A DNA stretch of 64,000 bases from Amaurobius ferox (lineage: Eukaryota; Arthropoda; Arachnida; Araneae; Amaurobiidae): the NCBI GenBank assembly GCA_951213105.1, contig OX578138.1, positions 89,375,914 to 89,439,913 on the forward strand, written 5' to 3'. Shown here in pieces: positions 1-11,884 of the stretch. The translations under genes were made by a program, and so were the position numbers. Numbering within the stretch: the stretch's first letter is position 1; each line of letters starts with the position of its first letter. The notes under the pieces were generated by a model, which saw only the letters and a program-made list of their open reading frames with translations, ran no database searches and was not told the DNA's origin.

Positions 1-33
1 TACTTTACCATGTTTTGCAGGGAAAGTAAAGAT
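1..33 (+). mobile_element. Family B element, 3' terminal hairpin only (cut by window edge)
   Basis: The first bases hold the tail of a family B element: TACTTT, an AT-rich loop with ATGTTTTGCAG, then GGAAAGTA. The same tail is seen complete near 43160-43201 and 48405-48442. The rest of the element lies before the window. Bases 36-90 then resemble the head of family C in minus orientation (GCTGAATGTATC followed by the AGATGTTTAAA motif) but diverge quickly. Confidence 0.6.
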
Positions 34-646
34 GACAGCACTGAATGTATCACATTTTAAAGATGTTTAAAATTCAATTCATTTTCAACTTAAAATGCTT
101 TAACCCATATTTTCCCACCGTCTTAAAAATAGGACAGCACACATAAGCGGTCTTTATACAAATTATTTTGCATATTTTAATTGTAACAGTTTAAATGAAT
201 AGTATATAATTTAAGAATCATTAACTATATATTTGCTTTGTCGCTAATTTAAATTAATGTTGAATATTTTTTTTTTTTTTTAAATTCTTGCAGATCTTCT
301 TTTTGCATTTTCAACACACAAGTTTTTTAAGTTTTAATTTCCAAGAAAAATATACATATAAGTTTATCAAGGTAATATTCCATAATTTTGTACCAGTAAA
401 AAAGTATTGTCAAAAAAAATACCTAGAGAATTGTCCTGTGGGATATTTATCTAGAGGATGGACCATTATCTATTTTTAGGACAGCCTGTACTGATCAATC
501 TTTTACAAGTTTACTTAACTTTTAAAAGTTTGGTAAGTTTTTTGATTTTATGTGTATGCATAGGCTTAGAGAAACACACATTTAAGATTTTATAAAAAAA
601 TATTAATTTTTTTCAATGCTTGGTACAATATGGGTTAATCTTTGCT

Positions 647-866
647 TTATGCATGATTGATCTTTCTTGTTTTAAAAGCAATCGATCGTTCAGCAAACTG
701 TCTAATTTTCGAATGAATTCTTGAAAATTTCATAAAAAATTTAAGACCTTCAATACTGAAATCGAATTGCACCAATTCCAGAACACTAGCACGAAACGTT
801 CTAGAAATATTATGCATTTTCAAAATAAATATATCAAAAACATTACATGAAATGAAAAACAAAAAA
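647..866 (-). mobile_element. Family C head hairpin (minus) followed by family A interior relic
   Basis: Bases 645-672 read as the head of family C in minus orientation (TGCATGATTGATC, then TTTCTTGTT). Bases 700-866 resemble the middle of family A in minus orientation: a TCTAATTTTCGAATGAA stretch, then AACGTTCTAGAAATATT and an A-rich run. An open frame here is fortuitous. Confidence 0.5.
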
Positions 867-1545
867 TATCAATCATGCATAAAGATGAATTGATTATGAA
901 ACACTTTTCAACTGAAATGCAATTTTATTTAAACATCTATAAAATGCGATAAAATCAGCGCTGATATTTTTTTAATTACACAATACTAAAATGATGTGTT
1001 ATACTTGGAATCTCAAACCTTCATCAAAAAAGCCAATGCTATAAATCGTCATCTTCTCTATGTAGAATCAACGAATATTTCTTTCATAACACTTATAATC
1101 CGGCCTCCAGACCTGGATAATTTTGAGTAACAAACAATTCAGCAATTCTTATACAACTCATCTTACAATCGCTTGATTTGTTTACGTACTGCATACTATA
1201 GAAATTAAGCTTCGTTGTAGGAATAATAAAATATGTGTGATCATTTAAGATGTAAAATCATATTGTAATTACTTTAGCATATAATTTAAATACACAGATA
1301 ATATGCAAAAATTAAGTGGTTTGAAGACAAATGCAACATTAAATATAAAATTAAACGGTTTTTAAACATCACGATTTTTACACGGGAAAAAATGAATGCC
1401 CTATTTTATTTTGAAATAAGTCACGTAATTTCTTCATATATTAAGGGTGTAATTAATATTTCAATTTTTATTTAAAAACTACATAACATATTTTGCTGAA
1501 ATTTTGGTACACATTTTACGTTATAATTTGAAATTTTCCTAATAT
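866..1545 (+). mobile_element. Family C element, 5' two-thirds
   Basis: It starts at the family C head (TCAATCATGCATAAAG, then GATTATGAAACAC) and follows the family order: GCAATTTTATTTAAAC, CAGCAATTCTTATACAAC, GCTTCGTTGTAG, the CACGTAATTTCTTCATAT region and the AAAAACTAC block. Similarity is lost near 1545, before the Cys-free tail region with the ACAG microsatellite and terminal hairpin. No coding potential. Confidence 0.75.
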
Positions 1546-3540
1546 TAAAGTAATAGTAGTTAGTAAAGATGATAAGCAGTCCTGCATTGTATGCTTTTCG
1601 GTGGTCAAAGACCTAAAATATTTATTTAAATTTCCAATTTCATCAAAATAAATTATTAGCGCAATGCAAAGTAGAACTGAAATAAGAAAGATTATTCCTA
1701 CGTATTCAAAGTTATTTTATATTTCAATTTATTTTTATCTCCATATATTATGTGTTCTGCCCTACAACTATGAAAAAATACTGGTTAATTATACTCATAA
1801 TAAGGGAACCTTTAATTTAAAAATTATCAAAAATGCTTATGCTAAAGACTACGTCTTTCTGTTTTGTCAACTAGCAATAACAGCTACTTTATGAACACTA
1901 GTGACAACTATTCTCAAAGCATTATGGCATTTTCAAACGTTTCATCTGTGAAACCAGAAGACATTTAGGCAGTTTTAATAGTACGAAGATTTACGATATA
2001 TAACTGCGAACAAAGGCGCAGACTCGCAGGCACCAGTTTACGACAGCCCTGACCCCGAAGGTCATCACTACAATATATTCAGTGCACATAAGTTACGGGT
2101 GTGATTGGATAAAAAATATCCTTGAGTCCAATGCTGAAACCAAGCAGATTGGATAGTAAGCTGACCAATAAAGAAGTTTTGCGGCATCTCCGTGAGGACA
2201 ACGAATGAGTTACGGAGGGCGTATCTGCATCTTAGGGGAAATTATGTGGAAACAAGGAGATATAGTTCAACAACATTCGGAGCTGGACTAGAAATCAATT
2301 GAGAATGACCGGCCACAGATATTCAGATATTCAGGTACAGTTAATTTAGAATGACGGCCCGGAGATATTGATAGGCGGTCAATTGAGAATGACAAATCAA
2401 AAGTGCTGTGTTTTACAATGAATGAATTAAGAACGGACGTCTGATAACATTGTGACTAGAATAACAGTCCAACATGATAAATAGTGTGATTCATAGAATT
2501 GACGCAATGACCGTCAAAGAGGCATTCGTGGACAATTAGAGTCCAGAATGTACAGATTAACATAATGTGTTTCAGTGTCCATAACAAACATAGGTATGTG
2601 CCAATCAACTTTTATAAAAGGTCGAATAGATAATTTTGGGTAAATATATTAAATCTGGTCTCACACGTGTAAGTTCTCCTCCTTATTTTCCTCCTCGTTT
2701 TTGTCCAGATACAGACACAAAGATAGACAGAGAAGCAAACACACAAGCAAACATAGCTTTCTTTTCTCTTTTTTTTTCAAAATATAAAATTCATAATATT
2801 GTGATTTCATAATATTTTGTCTTGCTATTGGTTATGTGTTTTATATACCTAATTTCTTTATATTACGCTAAGTGAATAATTATCTCCCAAAATAGCTTTT
2901 GTATATTAAGTTCGGACAGCATTTAGACAATGTATTCATATTAAATCTCAAAAAAGCCTGAATTACAATATCGTCTTTACACATACATTGATACAAGACA
3001 AAACTATACGTACCCTAGAAGCAGTCAATTGGAATGCTAAGCCAAGTAATACTGAAAAGGAAAATATGACATTAATATTTAGTATACCATAGTTCTTAAA
3101 ACTTATAAACATTCTGTTTAGGAGAAGCCGAAACATTTTTTAAGCAATAACAACGACGAATTTCGAATTTACATGCTTTACTTAACTGCTGGTGAGAGAA
3201 CATACAAAGTCTTTTAGATCTTTTAATGAAAATTAAACTTGAAGATATGTGTTGTATGCTGGTGTAAGTCGGGACATTTAACCATGCCTTAATTTGTGAG
3301 TTCGTATTTTAATACTTTAAATATACATAAATATACTGAGTTATAGACACTTTTACATATGTTTAAATATGCACTTTTCGAGTTTTGCCTAATACGATCA
3401 ACATATTTGCTTATTAATAGTCTAATTTCCTTATACACTAATATTGTAAGTTAAATTTAGTAAAACCTCAATTTAATCATACAATTTAATACAGTAAATT
3501 ATATAATGCAATTACAATTAATTATACAATTTATAGCAAT
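1546..3540. other. Unassigned sequence with an LTR-like segment
   Basis: No gene recognised; the 76-codon frame at 1664-1894 has no recognisable content. Bases 1947-2665 begin TGTGAAACC and end GGTCTCACA, similar to the ends of segments at 18010-18655 and 22185-22845, and all three contain a TTTACGAC motif early on. I could not find a target-site duplication. Bases 2293-2400 carry about two and a half copies of a ~50-bp unit containing TCAATTGAGAATGAC and GAGATATT. Confidence 0.35.
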
Positions 3541-3895
3541 TTATGTATACAAAATAAATACCATTTAATAGAACAAGAATTTAAGTATAAAATAGGACAA
3601 CAAAATAGGACCACCATTGAGTAATGCAGTTTATAATTAAATTGATATTTACGACGTCTTCAAATAATTTTAGAAAAATGTACTACATTTGTACTGTACT
3701 GTATATTATGGCCCAGAGCCTGTGCAATTTTCTATTAATTGTTCTATTCTCACTAACGGTTGGTTTGTAAAATATTATAAAGTATTACATCTAAGAATTG
3801 AAAAAAATATATATATTTACTCTTTTATGGTACTCTGATAACGATGCACACTCTTTAGTTCACATACTCACCGTCACATCCGCATATACTCATTT

Positions 3896-3990
3896 ACTTT
3901 CCCTGCAATACATGGTAATGTATAATTGAAGTATTGGAATCACGTCGAGAAACGCAAGGCGAGTTTTCAACGGATCTACATGCTTCCGGA
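3896..3990 (-). mobile_element. Family B 3' end fragment
   Basis: TACTTTCCCTGCAATACATG and a degraded right arm form the tail hairpin in minus orientation. GTATTGGAATCACG and a diverged GATCTACATG follow, as at 43619-43665. The copy decays within about 100 bases. Confidence 0.6.
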
Positions 3991-4128
3991 CCAAATTGGA
4001 TATAATATCAGAAAAGTATCTATGTTATTTTCTGCAATTAAACTCAATTTAATGTATCATGTAATAACAAATAAGAAAATAAATTTGAATATAAAATCAT
4101 ATGCGGTTTACATCTGATTTTTGTTATA

Positions 4129-4220
4129 GATATATATATATATATAAATCGTAAAGTTTCGCTCATCTTTTTGAAACACCCAGTAAATAAATATATATAT
4201 ATATATATAAGTGTGTGTGT
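4129..4220. repeat. Two AT/TA microsatellites and a short GT run
   Basis: A (TA)n tract at about 4129-4147 and an (AT)n tract at about 4190-4209 followed by GTGTGTGTGT. The overlapping open frames on both strands are products of these tracts. Confidence 0.85.
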
Positions 4221-6106
4221 AGTATTTCGACTTGTTCATTCCTGCCAGTGCTTCAAGATATTTAAGTTGTTGAAGTTGATATATTTCACCCAAAAAATGC
4301 CGGTTATATTTTTCAAGGATACCCCAAGTAAGGATTGTTTAATCAAACTTCTCAAAGAAGCATTTAAATGAATTGAATTTCAAATTTATCTGAATTGAAA
4401 TTTGATCATTCACTTCTTTTGTTCCTTAAAATTTTGTTAATGTGCAAATATAATTATTTCATATGCGCCACACGCTTTTAATTTTAGTCACAATTTGCAA
4501 GAATGTTGTGATAGCTATATATCATTTTTTACTGTTTAGTGCATTTTAATAAGGTAGTGTAAAGTAAAAATATACTTTATAATATTTTATTTAACAATCG
4601 GTTGCATTTTCTTGAAATAATTAATCCTGAACCATATGCTTTAACAATATTCTTTGAAATATTCAGTGCTGTTTGACATAAAATGGAAACATAAAGAATT
4701 CTCGTTGAGTACTGATGAATAATTTAATTTTTTAACTTTTAAATTTTGAGAATTTAATTTCTCAAAAATTAAAAATTAATAAGAGTAAATTTTTTGTCAA
4801 CATTCATATGTACGATATATTTTTAAAACAGCGATATATAAATGCCGACATTTTTTTAATACTTCATGTTTTTAAATGTTCCGCACTTATACTTTCATTC
4901 ATTCCATTTTTAAATTGCTGATGGGCTACTGATCAATGTTTATATTTTACATTCGAGTGATAATGCGAATAATTTATCCTCCATATTAATATATAAATTA
5001 CTAACAAGACAATATTTGTTAATAACACAAACAACAAAACTGCTTCCCATGTAAATGAATAATGAAGTCACTTTTCATAGAAATGTTCTTGCTTACATTT
5101 ACACGTCGATCGAAAAAATATTACTCAACTAAGAGTAATTATGAAAAAATGTAAACTCTGCAAGTGTGGTAAGTCTTAAAACTTCCATGTTTTAAATATT
5201 TTATTTCCTTTATATTCATTTCTTTCTTTTATATTTATTTCCTTTATATTAATTCCTTTACATTAAGCGAAATATTTAGAACGTTTAATATGATAACATT
5301 GTGATAGCAACAGAACAATTTTATCTACTGTACTTATTCTACGATCAAAAATACTCCCCTGCCATTTGATACGCTATGCAGCTAGTATGTTATAAAATAT
5401 TTGCAGTTATAATGTTGGAAATACATGTATTACCTTGAAAATTTTAATTATTACCAATCTTACCGAAAAGGACTGTCTTCATTTCAAATTTCTGAAAATA
5501 CTTTGAATGATACCCTGTAAAATAAGTTGGATAGTATTTAAGTTACACAAATGTTTGAAGCTAAAAAGTTATCATATGAATTATAATTTTACAATGATAC
5601 TAATATTTATTAATAATATCAGATAACCGAAGTGTGGATCAACTAGAATTTTCCATACAGAATCCAATTGTAATACGTTGTGGTATGGCTTATTTTTTTT
5701 TCATAATTTAGAAGACAAATTTTGAAAAACAGCATTGTTTCCCCAAATGGTTGCAATTATAGCGTGTTATCTTTCACTTTAAAGAGCTTGAAAATATATT
5801 TTGAATGATACCATACTTGACTATTTACGCCTTTTATCTTTCAGAAGCTTTCTCTCATCCAAGGCTTTCTGATATTAAAGGCTTTATATCGTATCAGCGG
5901 CTTTATAAAAGGCTGCTTTCCTTCTAGTATATATCATTTATGTGCCACTATGATATGATAAAAATTTATGTTCTTCATTATTTTAGCATAATTAACAAGC
6001 GTCACAGCTAAGTCTCAGAAGCTGAATAAACATTAGGACTAGTAATATCAAAATCCAATAATTGTAAGAAACATCATTGAAATATAATTAGCGATGACCA
6101 TTACAT

Positions 6107-6233
6107 TACTTTCCTTATATACAATAATGTATAAGGAAAGTATTATGACGGGGTCGAAAATTCGAATTCAAGTTTTTGACGGGAGAGAACGTTTCAAGCA
6201 TCCCTGATCACGAATCGAGCATTTTTGAGGTGA

Positions 6234-6266
<33 letters not shown>

Positions 6267-7034
6267 GTGTGTGTGTGTGAGTCTGTGGAAACCATAAATG
6301 ACGAATGAATGGACCGATTCGCACGATATTTGGTACAGAAATTACAGTCCATGAATACTATAAGCCTATTGTTTTATATGCAATCGAATGTTCAAAACAC
6401 CCCTAAATTTTCGAATAAAATTTTGAAAATATTATCAAAAAATCAAAACCTCTAATGAAATTACGCAAATTAACAATTATTATGTAATGTTTCATTAGAA
6501 AACGATTAACATACATTTTAGAACGCTAGCATGAACCTTTCTCGAGATATTGCACATTTTTCAAAAAAATTATCAAAAAATTATATAAAATAAAAAATTA
6601 TTTCCTAATGAGAAACATGTTAACTATTTATATGTAATATCATGCGATAAATTTGGTGAAATCATACTCGTGGATCTACCTCGTTCCATTTATGAAAAAA
6701 GTTACTTTGAGCAATACGTTTGTATTTGAACGCCAATAGTCATTTATCTGCTAAAAGAATAAATTATGTCTCCGTTCATAACGCTTGGCGAGTTTTGCCA
6801 ACGAATTTCGCGGAATGCCGGCACATTGGCGACTTTTTTAAATGTTGCCAAATTAAAGAAAATCTCGTCAAATGGATAAAAATGACTCTAAATTAACAAA
6901 AATAACGACTAATTGACAAAACTTCTATATCTTGGAAAAAATATAAGTATCTAGTATAAGAATAACCTATTTGGTTTTTACAGTAAAAGTAGTACATACA
7001 TTGCATTATATAAGGAAAGTCATGCACCAGATTT
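6107..7034 (-). mobile_element. Family A element, near full length
   Basis: Minus-orientation family A. The tail hairpin (TACTTTCCTTATATAC...GGAAAGTA) is at 6107-6141, a (TG)n tract at about 6234-6280, and the GACCGATTCGCACG module follows. The TTGGCGA-type box cluster is at about 6785-6880. The head is at the right end, where TATAAGGAAAGTCATG is followed by a shortened CACCAGATTT. The head has lost part of the GGGCAGCACATG motif. Confidence 0.85.
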
Positions 7035-7820
7035 CTTTTTTTTTTAAATAAATCGAGTTGTGGTAAACGCGGACCACGGAACATGTATTTTTACTGTTAA
7101 AGATTGTTACATATATATTTATATTGTTATGCATAATTATACAATAATATTTGTTATATATTGCTAAATATTTTAATTTATATTTGAATAAATTTATCTT
7201 ACGTATTTTAAACTGTATTGAAAAACAGAAATTTTAAGCAATACTTTGAAATTCTTCAAGTTGTGGAAAAATCCGACTCATATTAGTTACAGTCATCAAA
7301 GTTTCATTGAAATAATTATAAGGTACACAAATAAATAAAATACATTTACGTTTTAAACAGGAATTATATAGAATTTGATATGTATGCGTTTTGAAGAGCA
7401 TGAAAAGGAAGAGAGAAATTGTGAACCTGAACTCACCTTCTGGAATCGCATATGAAGACACAAACTAAGAAGAAACATACTTACCTCTCTTTATTTAACC
7501 TACTTAGGAGCAGGATGAATATGTGTGTCTTGGAGAGGTGCACAGACTTAGTTAGAATCAAATGCAGTGTTCAATTATGGAGGGACATATAAATTTCGAT
7601 GTAGGGACACGATAAAGTAAATGGGATATTGCCAGCAGATATATATTTTGAAAGACTTAAATAATTTTTTATGTGTGTATATACATTATACATAAATGTG
7701 CGTTTTAATGCACAAAATGTTTGGTATAATAGATCTTTATTTGAAATCGAGACGCATTTGTAGATTAACCGATTTTGATGAAGAAAATGTTACCACACAG
7801 TTGTTTTTACTGAATTTTAT
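7035..7820. other. Unassigned; part has a paralogue near 32.4-32.7 kb
   Basis: No gene recognised. Bases about 7360-7570 resemble about 32470-32680: GAATT-ATATAGAA-TTGATAT, then an A/G-rich stretch, ACTCACCTT and CGCAT. The frame at 7234-7461 (minus) falls in this block and has no recognisable domain. Confidence 0.4.
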
Positions 7821-8190
7821 TACTTCCATTATATACATAGTGTAATGTATAAGGAAAGTATTGTGACGGTGTTGAAATTTCGATTTCGAGTTTTCGACGG
7901 GAGAGCACGTTTCAGGCATCCATGAACGCGAATCAGACGAATTCGAGTGTCTCACGGGATATCACGTTACAAGTATCCCTGAGCATGAATCAAACGTTTT
8001 TGCGGTGATGTCTGTGTGTGTGTGTGTTTGTGGATTCGATATCTCACTAACGAATCAAGCAATCCGAAGAAAATTTGATGCTAAAATCTCAGTGAATACT
8101 GGAAGCCTATAGTATTTATTCGCAATCGAATATCCAGAACTCTCCTGAATTTTGAAATCAAATTAAAAAGAGATTATCGAAAACTTACTC
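7821..8190 (-). mobile_element. Family A element, 3' part only
   Basis: The tail hairpin starts at 7821. The GACGGTGTTGAAATTTCG module, an internal repeat of the CACG-CATCC-TGA-CG-AATC unit, a TGTGTGTGTG tract and GAATACTGGAAGCCTAT follow. The copy stops near 8190, where the reverse-transcriptase fragment begins. Confidence 0.8.
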
Positions 8191-8200
8191 AAATCGCAGT

Positions 8201-8732
8201 CATTACTTACAAGTCTCAGGAGTTCCACAAGGTGGTTACAGTAGCAGTATGTTAGCTAATTTATACCTTCATCAATACGAACAGTCTTTTACTTCAATAG
8301 ATTATAAAATTTACTGATATGTTGATGATGTGACTTGTTTAGTTTTTACTGAAAACTGTGTCATCGATATAGATTTCCATCCAGACAATTTGGAATTAAT
8401 TCCTAATGAAGCCACTATTAGTAATAACATTAATTTCTTGAATGTAAATCTAATTATTGAATCTACTAATAGAATAGTTACTAATTTATATGATAAAAAA
8501 GACTATTTTAATTTTAACATATATGAAATTTTTACCTTTTAATTCCTGCAACTTGATTTATTTGTTTAGAAACATTATACTTAATCAACTTTTTGGAATT
8601 AAAATATTATCAGATCAAAAATTTCATGCTATACATATAAATAATCTAAAAATTATCAGCACATTATATAAATATCTAGCATATTTTGTTAAGAGTATAG
8701 TTAAAAAGTTTGGATTAGCTGAATATTTATGA
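8201..8732 (+). pseudogene. Reverse transcriptase fragment, broken by a stop and a frameshift
   Basis: In the frame of base 8213 the translation gives GVPQGGYSSSMLANLYL, the usual (G)xPQG..S..LAN block of a reverse transcriptase. Next come a TGA at 8315-8317, YVDDVTCL (the YxDD catalytic box), then NFLNVNLI and NLYDKKDYFNF. The frame ends at 8542; homology appears to continue in the +1 frame from about 8500 to 8732. The layout (YxDD, then FL(D/N)V, then a Y(D/N)K motif) is like Penelope-type or related reverse transcriptases. I cannot assign the family. No endonuclease, LTR or upstream palm and finger regions are visible, because a family A relic abuts at the 5' side. It is a dead remnant. 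Confidence 0.75.
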
Positions 8733-9535
8733 AATCTCTTCAAAATATCTTATAATAACCAGACATCAACATTCTCTGGTATTAACATTACATTATATTT
8801 ATATCCCCTTTCACATTAGCCTCACTGTTTTCGATTATATTATACGCCCAATTAGTATATATTACTTATTGTAGAAAATCACCTTTTATTGCCTATTCGC
8901 ATTGCTTTTATTTATTTCTCACGATTGGCAACAGTAGATATCTACTATTATCGTTTGCGAATGGCAACACTGATCTCTTCATCGGTTACATTTGCAGGGT
9001 TTCCTTTCCAGGTATTCTTTTATCCGTTATAATTTTTCCACCTTTATGTGTGTTGTCCAAGTTATTAGAGTTTATAAATATAATCTATCTCTAATATCAG
9101 AACCACACATTTTGTGTTCATTTTGACGGAATACTTGGATTTGAAGTAGATTTTTTTCAAAATGAACAATTCATTCATTTAGGCCTAGTGCTTACCCACG
9201 TGTATGGCATTAATGCTTGGATTTTATTTGTTTTTCAGTTATCGATTCCATACCATTGATATTTGTTGATTATCATCAGCTTGGTGACTAGAAATTTGCA
9301 TTTTTTCTCATTTGATTGGTCATTCTCTATTTAATATTTCTGTTTATTATGTAGGCATATTTTAAATGTAGGGTTTTTTGAGTTGCAACTTCTCTCTATT
9401 CTATCATTGGCTTTTCAAACTATTATATACATATATATGTGTGTATGTTTTGTTTATTGTATTTGAACGTTATATGATATTTATAATGTTAATTTTTCAC
9501 ACGATCCGAAACATGAAATTCAAGCAACATTAAAA
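8733..9535. other. Unassigned sequence downstream of the reverse transcriptase
   Basis: No gene seen. It may be the 3' untranslated part of the same retroelement: it ends in a T-rich stretch with TATATACATATATATGTGTG near 9423-9445. There is no recognisable poly(A) tail or terminal repeat. Confidence 0.3.
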
Positions 9536-9537
9536 AA

Positions 9538-10100
9538 AATCAAATGTGGGCAGCACATGACTTTGTGAATTTGCACCCGAAGTAGTGAATTTTAAATAAA
9601 GTCTAATATGTCCAACATTGGATTTCCTTTACCGGTTAACAAATGTATTTTTTATATGTAAATTAGTTTATTATATTTGTAATTAATTGCTAACGCAGTT
9701 GATTATTAAATAACTATAAAATAAAATAATATGTCCAAAATGCTATTTCACCTTCATATTATCAAATCCACTTCTCTATATTTGTTTTAATCATTATAAT
9801 TAAAATGAATTACTGAAGCAATCAATTATAAAAAAATAAAAACAAACATGTCCAGTACGATGTAGTCTCTATAGATTAACAAGTTCATATTTAATTACTT
9901 TATTTATATTTAATTGCTGGAGTTAATTATAAATAATATAAAACAAACCTTTCCAACCTGACTATATACCTACTGATAAAACAAAAAAAATCTCTGAGTT
10001 GAAATATCATAATTTTATGTTAATAAACGTCTTAAAGTAAAATACTGAGAAACGAGTATTTTAAAAATTCCAAACATGTCCATTGGAATGAACAATTGAT
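9538..10100 (+). repeat. Degenerate ~120-bp tandem repeat starting with the family A/B head motif
   Basis: A head-like motif (TCAAATGTGGGCAGCACATG, then ACTTT) lies at 9538. It is followed by about five diverged units, each containing (C)ATGTCC with TTAATTGCT and ATAATATAAAACAAA-like stretches. ATGTCC or its variant occurs near 9608, 9731, 9848, 9947 and 10075, giving a period of about 120 bases. The interior is unlike that of families A and B. No coding content. Confidence 0.55.
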
Positions 10101-10557
10101 CCAGAAGTTTATAAAAGTCAAATATTCAGTGCTGTAAGTTTTATTAGGAGTTTTGATACAAATGCTCATTTCTTTATGTAACAAAGATTGTATAGATTTA
10201 TGTAACAAAGATAAAGACGGTGAATGAATTTAAAAAGTCAATATTACCTCAATTCTATTTCATAAGTTAAGTTGGAAAAAGATGAATACCACTTTTACAA
10301 GGCACATTTACGTTTTTACGTATAAAAAAGATACCCATTTATTTACATTATTTTACATAGAAAATAAAAAACAATTTCGAAATAAATATCGTGGAACAGG
10401 CATAGCGATATGGCACAGTTCGGAGCAATGGGGGCAGTATTAAGCCCGTCTCAAAAGTTTACGCACAGAATAAAGATGCACATAAAATTAAAAGGAAAAA
10501 TATGAAATAAAATTTAACACTAAATAATCAAAATGTAATCGAAATGAAATAAGAAAA
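10101..10557. other. Unassigned AT-rich sequence
   Basis: No gene, repeat boundary or RNA recognised. Confidence 0.4.
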
Positions 10558-11468
10558 TCTGATGTGGGCAGCACATGACTTTCCTTATATAATGCAATGA
10601 ATTTACCACTTTTACTGTAAAAAAATAGATTATTGTTATAGTAGATATTTATATTCTTTCCAAGATGTTGAATTTTCGTCAATGAGTTGTCATTTCCATT
10701 CTTTTAGCGTCAATTTTATCCATTTGGCGACATTTTCTTTAATTTAGCAACATTAAAAAAAGTCGCCAAATTGGCGACAGTCCGCCAAATTTGTCGCCAA
10801 AATTTCGCCAAGCATTATGGAAGGAGAAATAAGTTATTCCTACAGCAGATAAATGGTTATTGGCGTACAAATACAAAAGTATTACTCAAAGTATATTTTT
10901 TCATGAATGGAACGAGCTAGATCCCCGAGACTGATGTCACCAAATTTATCGCATGGTATTACATATGAAAAGTGAACATGTTTCTCAATACGGAATATTT
11001 TTTTTTATTTTATTTGACTTTTGGATAATTTTTTTTTGAAAAATATTCAATATCTCGAGAACAGTTCATTTTAGCGTTCTAAAATTTATGCCAATCGTTT
11101 TGTAATGAAGATTTGCATAAGAAATGTCTATTTGCGTAAATTTATTTGAGGTTTTGATTGTTTGACATTTTGCGTAAATTTATTTGAGGTTTTGATTGTC
11201 AGAACATTCGATTGCGTATAAAAGCAATAAGCTTCCAGTATTCACGGATTGTGATTTTTGTACCAAATTTTATTCGAATCGATCCATTCGTTCGTGAGAT
11301 ATCGACTCCACAGCCCCCCCCCCCTCACAAACACACAGACTTCATCTCAAATTTGTTCAATTCGTGATCAGAAATGCTTCAAACGTGCTTCCCCGTCGAA
11401 AACTCGAATTCGAATTTTCAACCCCGTCACAATACTTTCCTTATACATTATTGTATATAAGGAAAGTA
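10558..11468 (+). mobile_element. Family A element, full ends (~0.91 kb)
   Basis: The head TCTGATGTGGGCAGCACATG begins at 10558, followed by ACTTTCCTTATATAATG. The box cluster with TTGGCGA and TCGCCAA is at 10720-10815. CTCGAGAACAGTTCAT lies near 11055, the GAATCGATCCATTCG module near 11276, and a short C-run plus AC tract at 11305-11335. The tail hairpin TACTTTCC...GGAAAGTA closes at 11468. A ~20-base internal duplication (GTAAATTTATTTGAGG) occurs at 11137 and 11172. The open frame at 11258 is fortuitous. Confidence 0.9.
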
Positions 11469-11882
11469 ATAAACCCCATTTTATTGTGTACAACACTGAA
11501 AATGTGTTAAAAATTTCACGTTTTGAGAAGTTTGATGAAAAAACACTGTCTCGAAAGTTTAAGAGCTTTATGCAAAATTTTGCACAACGCGTGATAATGA
11601 CGTTGCAATGGCGTTTCTCCTAAGTGGTAGGAAAGTAAAGAAATAACTTTTGGTCGTGGATCAAAATGCTGAATTTTGTATCAAAGTCATGATAAAAAAA
11701 TATTTATACATTTTGATATGGATTATATAAAAGGCTTTGCAGTATCTAATGAAAGAATAATGTCACTTTGTTTTATTTTGTATTGTTCTCTAGTAATCCT
11801 CATTTTCGAGTTGCTCTTAAACTTATGAGGCGGACTTTAGCAACATTGATTTTAATAGTGTTTGTATTCACCTGAAAGGAAA
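11469..11882. other. Unassigned sequence between family A and the Tigger element
   Basis: No gene recognised; no repeat boundaries noted. Confidence 0.4.
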
Positions 11883-11884
11883 TA

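Larger units (their letters stand above)
3540..5830. repeat. Block with a diverged paralogue at 36.3-37.8 kb
   Basis: Several stretches match the region 36310-37810 in the same order and orientation. Examples are the ATTATGGCCCAGAGCCTG region near 3708 against 36493, the GTCTTAAAAC...CCATG stretch near 5170 against 37360, and the ATCAAAA-ATTCCCCTG-CATTTGATAC region near 5345 against 37480. Copy one is interrupted by a family B fragment and microsatellites at 3890-4220. I see no credible gene in either copy. Confidence 0.6.

Noticed and set aside
4108..4371. Overlapping frames on both strands near 4.1-4.4 kb
   Set aside because: Products of AT/TA microsatellites (runs of Ile-Tyr), not genes.
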